Shown here in pieces: positions 22,984 to 25,640 of a DNA stretch of 25,640 bases. Position 1 is the first letter of the stretch, and each line of letters starts with the position of its first letter. Under the pieces are notes generated by a model, which did not search any database, had not been told where the DNA came from, and saw only the letters and a program-made list of their open reading frames with translations. The stretch is from Chitinophagales bacterium (lineage in GTDB: Bacteria > Bacteroidota > Bacteroidia > Chitinophagales > Chitinophagaceae), in the NCBI GenBank assembly GCA_015654495.1, contig JAATGW010000335.1, forward strand, positions 1 to 25,640. The letters run 5' to 3'. A program made the translations under genes and the position numbers.

Positions 22984-23443
22984 GCAGCTAAAATTAGCAG
23001 ATTTTTACTTAAGGGCTTGTAAGCGGGTATGATAGAAAGCGGATTTTCAATAAGGCAGCCTAATGGTGGTTCGACCCGATCCTGCAAGACAAAAATTCTA
23101 CGGATCCTCCAGAAAATTTATGGGTTTGCATATGGAAGAACATTTTTTGCAGAACGATAATTCTGACGAAGTGTTTCCCTTTTATGTAGCGGCTTAAATG
23201 TTAAACCTGTATCAACTAAGGAAACGCAACCCCCCCGACCCGACTTCATATCCACAACTATAGATAACGGGACAGGACTTTAACCTGACATCGCTGTTGC
23301 GAACTTGAAAAAAGGGGATCCCATAACCTCAATATGATAATTTAAGGCAAAAACACTTCAAAAATTGTACTAATCCGGCAATTATGTAAAAATAACGATT
23401 ATATTTAGTTACAATTTAGTACATTTGGTAAAATTAGAGAGTA
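22984..23443. other. Intergenic region upstream of AAA ATPase, probably remnants
   Basis: A 460-bp gap. On the plus strand a 44-codon ATG frame at 23063-23197 (MVVRPDPARQKFYG..., ending FPFYVAA) reads protein-like but is unrecognised and probably not a gene. A C7 run occurs at about 23230. The last 40 bp are AT-rich and hold a TACATTTG box at 23420-23427. No hairpin with a T-run is visible. Confidence 0.45.
23420..23427 (+). promoter_or_regulatory. Possible -7 promoter box of the ATPase gene
   Basis: TACATTTG matches the Bacteroidota -7 consensus TAnnTTTG exactly and lies 16 nt before the ATG at 23444. I do not find a matching -33 TTTG at the usual distance, so the call is weak. Confidence 0.35.
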
Positions 23444-24883
23444 ATGCCGGGTGATTCATATACTATTCCTACGCCCAAAATTATTGAGCGGTTGCGTTTT
23501 GAAAATCCCTGGTGGGCAACAGACAAGCCTTCCCCTGAAATGGATTTCCTGCCTCGCCGGCTGTATTTCGATCTGTTCTTTCCTTATGTAATTGACCGTT
23601 CGGTTAAAAGAGCATTACTCGTTGTAGGACCTCGGCGGGTAGGCAAAACCGTTATGATTCATCACGCCATTGGTGAACTGATTAACCGTAAAACATCAGC
23701 CGGTAAAATTTTCTTTATCGGGATCGATAACCCGATTTATATTAACCTTTCTTTGAACGATCTTCTGATACTCGCAATGCAGGCATCCAACCAGCAACAT
23801 CCGGAAGAGTGTTTTGTGTTCTTTGATGAAATACAATATTTGAAAGATTGGGAACGTCACCTGAAAGTGCTGGTAGATAGTTACCCGAAGACAAAATTCA
23901 TTATTACCGGTTCTGCTGCGGCGGCACTGCAGGTGAAAAGCACCGAAAGCGGCGCAGGCAGGTTTACTGATTTTATTTTGCCTCCGCTCACCTTCCAGGA
24001 ATTTTTGCATTTGCAAGGGCTCGCTCACCTTATTAAACCAGCGATAATAACCTACACCGACTCACCGATTCAGCTTTACACCACTGTTGATATTAAAGAA
24101 CTCAACATTCATTTCTTTAACTATATGAATTATGGTGGATATCCCGAAGCTATATTTTCTGAAACCATCAGGGGCAATATGTCGCGCTATATCCGTAATG
24201 ATATTATCGATAAAGTCCTGCTGCGAGATCTGCCGGCCTTATACGGAATCAGGGATGTACAGGACCTGAACCGGTTCTTTGCCTACCTCGCATACAACAC
24301 AGGAAAAGAATTTTCGCCAATTACTCTTTGTTCGGAAAGCGGGCTGGACAGGCCACAATTGAACAAATACCTGGAATACCTGGAAGCAGCGTTTCTAATT
24401 AAAGTGCTGCACAAGGTGGATGAAAATGCCCGTCACTTTAAACGCATTACTGCATTCAAAATTTACCTTACTAACCCGTCTTTGCGCACCGCTTTGTTCT
24501 CGCCTGTTTCACCAACTGATGATGAGGCGGGTAACCTTGTAGAAACCACTCTGCTGGCTCAATGGATGCACATGGAAAACACTCCTTTGGCCTATGCACG
24601 CTGGAAACTTGGGCGTAGTGAAGGGGAAGTCGACCTGATTCAGATCGATGAACGCAAACAAAAACCAGGATGGTGCATGGAGATCAAATGGAGTAACCGG
24701 TATACAGAGAAACCGGGTGAATTAAAAAGCCTTACTGCGTTTTGCGAGTTAAATAAACTTTCTTCAGCCCTGGTAACATCGATCGATAAAGAAATAACGA
24801 TACATCATAAATCTTTACAACTCCGGTTTATTCCAGCTGCCCTGTATGCATATTCCGCCGGAGCAAATACACTGCAGCAGTAG
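23444..24883 (+). CDS. AAA_14/DUF4143 ATPase
   Basis: A 479-aa protein of usual length for this widespread prokaryotic family. Walker A is G62-P-R-R-V-G-K-T69; Walker B is CFVFFD128-E129; sensor 1 is FIITGSA (about 152-158). The C-terminal half is DUF4143, with a PD-(D/E)xK-like nuclease pattern: G-E-V-D397-L-I and C-M-E413-I-K415-W. The cellular role of this family is poorly defined; it is often found in variable regions. ATG 23444 follows a -7-like box and the gene stands alone. No partner that would suggest a defence or toxin operon is adjacent. Confidence 0.9.
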   Translation: MPGDSYTIPTPKIIERLRFENPWWATDKPSPEMDFLPRRLYFDLFFPYVIDRSVKRALLVVGPRRVGKTVMIHHAIGELINRKTSAGKIFFIGIDNPIYINLSLNDLLILAMQASNQQHPEECFVFFDEIQYLKDWERHLKVLVDSYPKTKFIITGSAAAALQVKSTESGAGRFTDFILPPLTFQEFLHLQGLAHLIKPAIITYTDSPIQLYTTVDIKELNIHFFNYMNYGGYPEAIFSETIRGNMSRYIRNDIIDKVLLRDLPALYGIRDVQDLNRFFAYLAYNTGKEFSPITLCSESGLDRPQLNKYLEYLEAAFLIKVLHKVDENARHFKRITAFKIYLTNPSLRTALFSPVSPTDDEAGNLVETTLLAQWMHMENTPLAYARWKLGRSEGEVDLIQIDERKQKPGWCMEIKWSNRYTEKPGELKSLTAFCELNKLSSALVTSIDKEITIHHKSLQLRFIPAALYAYSAGANTLQQ

Positions 24884-25039
24884 ATCAAACAAAATGATAA
24901 TCTTCTGGTTATTTAAAAAATTACCGTACCTATAGCGCTGGTTCCCACGGATAGAAATTCGGCGCTTTGGGATCGGCGAGCCTAACAGCTCTTATGATCA
25001 AATGCCTGGAAATCCATAATACCCCAAAACAAATACGAG

Positions 25040-25640
25040 ATGAACCGATTGCTTACGGCTTTATTCCTGGTCGTTTACCTGATCTCCTGTAAGGAATCAA
25101 AAGAGTCGTTGAATGAAAATCCCATAATAGCAGAAAACAAACTCCCGGGCAGTTCCGACTGGTTGATCGATGTGAAATATGATACCTGTTCAGTGCCCAA
25201 TCACCGGTTTTGCCGCAGGCCTGAAATTGAAGGTTACTGTTCCAAAACAAGTGTGGTTACGGGGGAGACAATTCAGTTTTATGTAAGCACCAGTCCTGTT
25301 TCAACATATAGTTTGAGTATCTACCGCATGGGATATTATGGAGGCAAGGGGGCAAATCTGAAACTTAAGCTGGACACTATGCAAGGTGTTGCACAGGCGG
25401 AACCGCAGCCGGATCCAAAAACCAATTTTTTTGAAAGTAAATGGAAAGAAACCTACCGGTTATCAATACCTGCAGATTGGGTGAGCGGTGTATACTTGTG
25501 CAAACTGGTTACACAACCAGGGAACTTCCAGGCTTATATGATCTTCGTTGTGAAAGATAAACGCCAGACGGATTTTGTATTTCAGTGTTCGGATCTTACC
25601 TGGCAGGCATATAATCGCTGGCCTTACTGGCATAGCATGG
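25040..25640 (+). CDS. Lipoprotein related to N,N-dimethylformamidase large subunit (partial)
   Basis: An ATG at 25040 opens a frame that stays open to the window end (200 codons), so the C-terminus is missing. The signal peptide MNRLLTALFLVVYLIS precedes C17, a good lipobox. Residues after about 65 match the DMFA2-like family: I-E-G-Y-x-S-K, the conserved YRMGYYGGKGA segment, a VSGVYLCKL strand, then SDLTWQAYNRWPYW. In the reference enzyme the large subunit hydrolyses DMF. Bacteroidota homologues are usually annotated only by domain, so DMF hydrolysis is not implied here. The visible half is intact. It follows the ATPase by 156 bp and may have its own promoter. Confidence 0.85.
   Translation, partial: MNRLLTALFLVVYLISCKESKESLNENPIIAENKLPGSSDWLIDVKYDTCSVPNHRFCRRPEIEGYCSKTSVVTGETIQFYVSTSPVSTYSLSIYRMGYYGGKGANLKLKLDTMQGVAQAEPQPDPKTNFFESKWKETYRLSIPADWVSGVYLCKLVTQPGNFQAYMIFVVKDKRQTDFVFQCSDLTWQAYNRWPYWHSM

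Noticed and set aside
23063..23197. 44-aa plus-strand ORF MVVRPDPARQKFYG...
   Set aside because: Unrecognised, no promoter or RBS, in a region of apparent decay. Not supported as a gene.

Overview
The window looks like chromosomal DNA of a Bacteroidota bacterium, probably a Chitinophagaceae relative (inference). Support comes from protein types typical of that phylum: an OMP_b-brl_3-type outer-membrane receptor, a 7TMR-DISM/His_kinase sensor with a LytTR regulator, PadR paired with a prefix-domain FtsX permease, a regulator-propeller sensor remnant and 'I-S-C'-type lipoproteins. The DNA is AT-rich, genes start without clear Shine-Dalgarno sequences, and Bacteroidota-like TAnnTTTG boxes can be found. 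There are no tRNA, rRNA or CRISPR loci.

Left region (1-5350). A partial minus-strand membrane-anchored protein is followed by a compact tripartite HipBST-like toxin-antitoxin operon: hipB (HTH), hipS (free HipA N-terminal subdomain) and hipT (kinase). Four near-identical 18-bp palindromes spaced 40-41 bp apart lie in front of it, the last ending 2 bp before the hipB start codon. Next comes a padR-ftsX pair (regulator plus MacB/FtsX-like permease with an N-terminal prefix domain), overlapping by 17 nt.

Middle region (5351-13450). A zinc alcohol dehydrogenase is flanked by two copies of an intergenic repeat. A minus-strand sensor kinase/LytTR regulator operon, an unrecognised multi-TM protein and a small outer-membrane beta-barrel protein follow. 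A 1200-bp IS630-family element (TA duplication, imperfect inverted repeats) has a transposase broken by a one-base deletion in the codon for its first catalytic Asp. A -1 shift at an A8 tract is also needed to read it.

Right region (13451-25640). This holds a small Cys-rich lipoprotein with a good terminator, an outer-membrane receptor, a serine beta-lactamase-like hydrolase with a TPR tail, a divergent GAPDH and a short-chain dehydrogenase convergent with it. It continues with a secreted six-blade kelch-TPR protein, a decayed regulator-propeller sensor gene with at least two inactivating changes, an AAA_14/DUF4143 ATPase, and the 5' end of a lipoprotein resembling the N,N-dimethylformamidase large subunit.

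The most interesting system is the HipBST-like operon. It has regularly phased operators, an uncharacterised C-terminal domain on HipB, a Trp in HipS at a plausible kinase-blocking position, and a HipT Gly-loop reading A-V-T. The families are known; the combination is worth testing.
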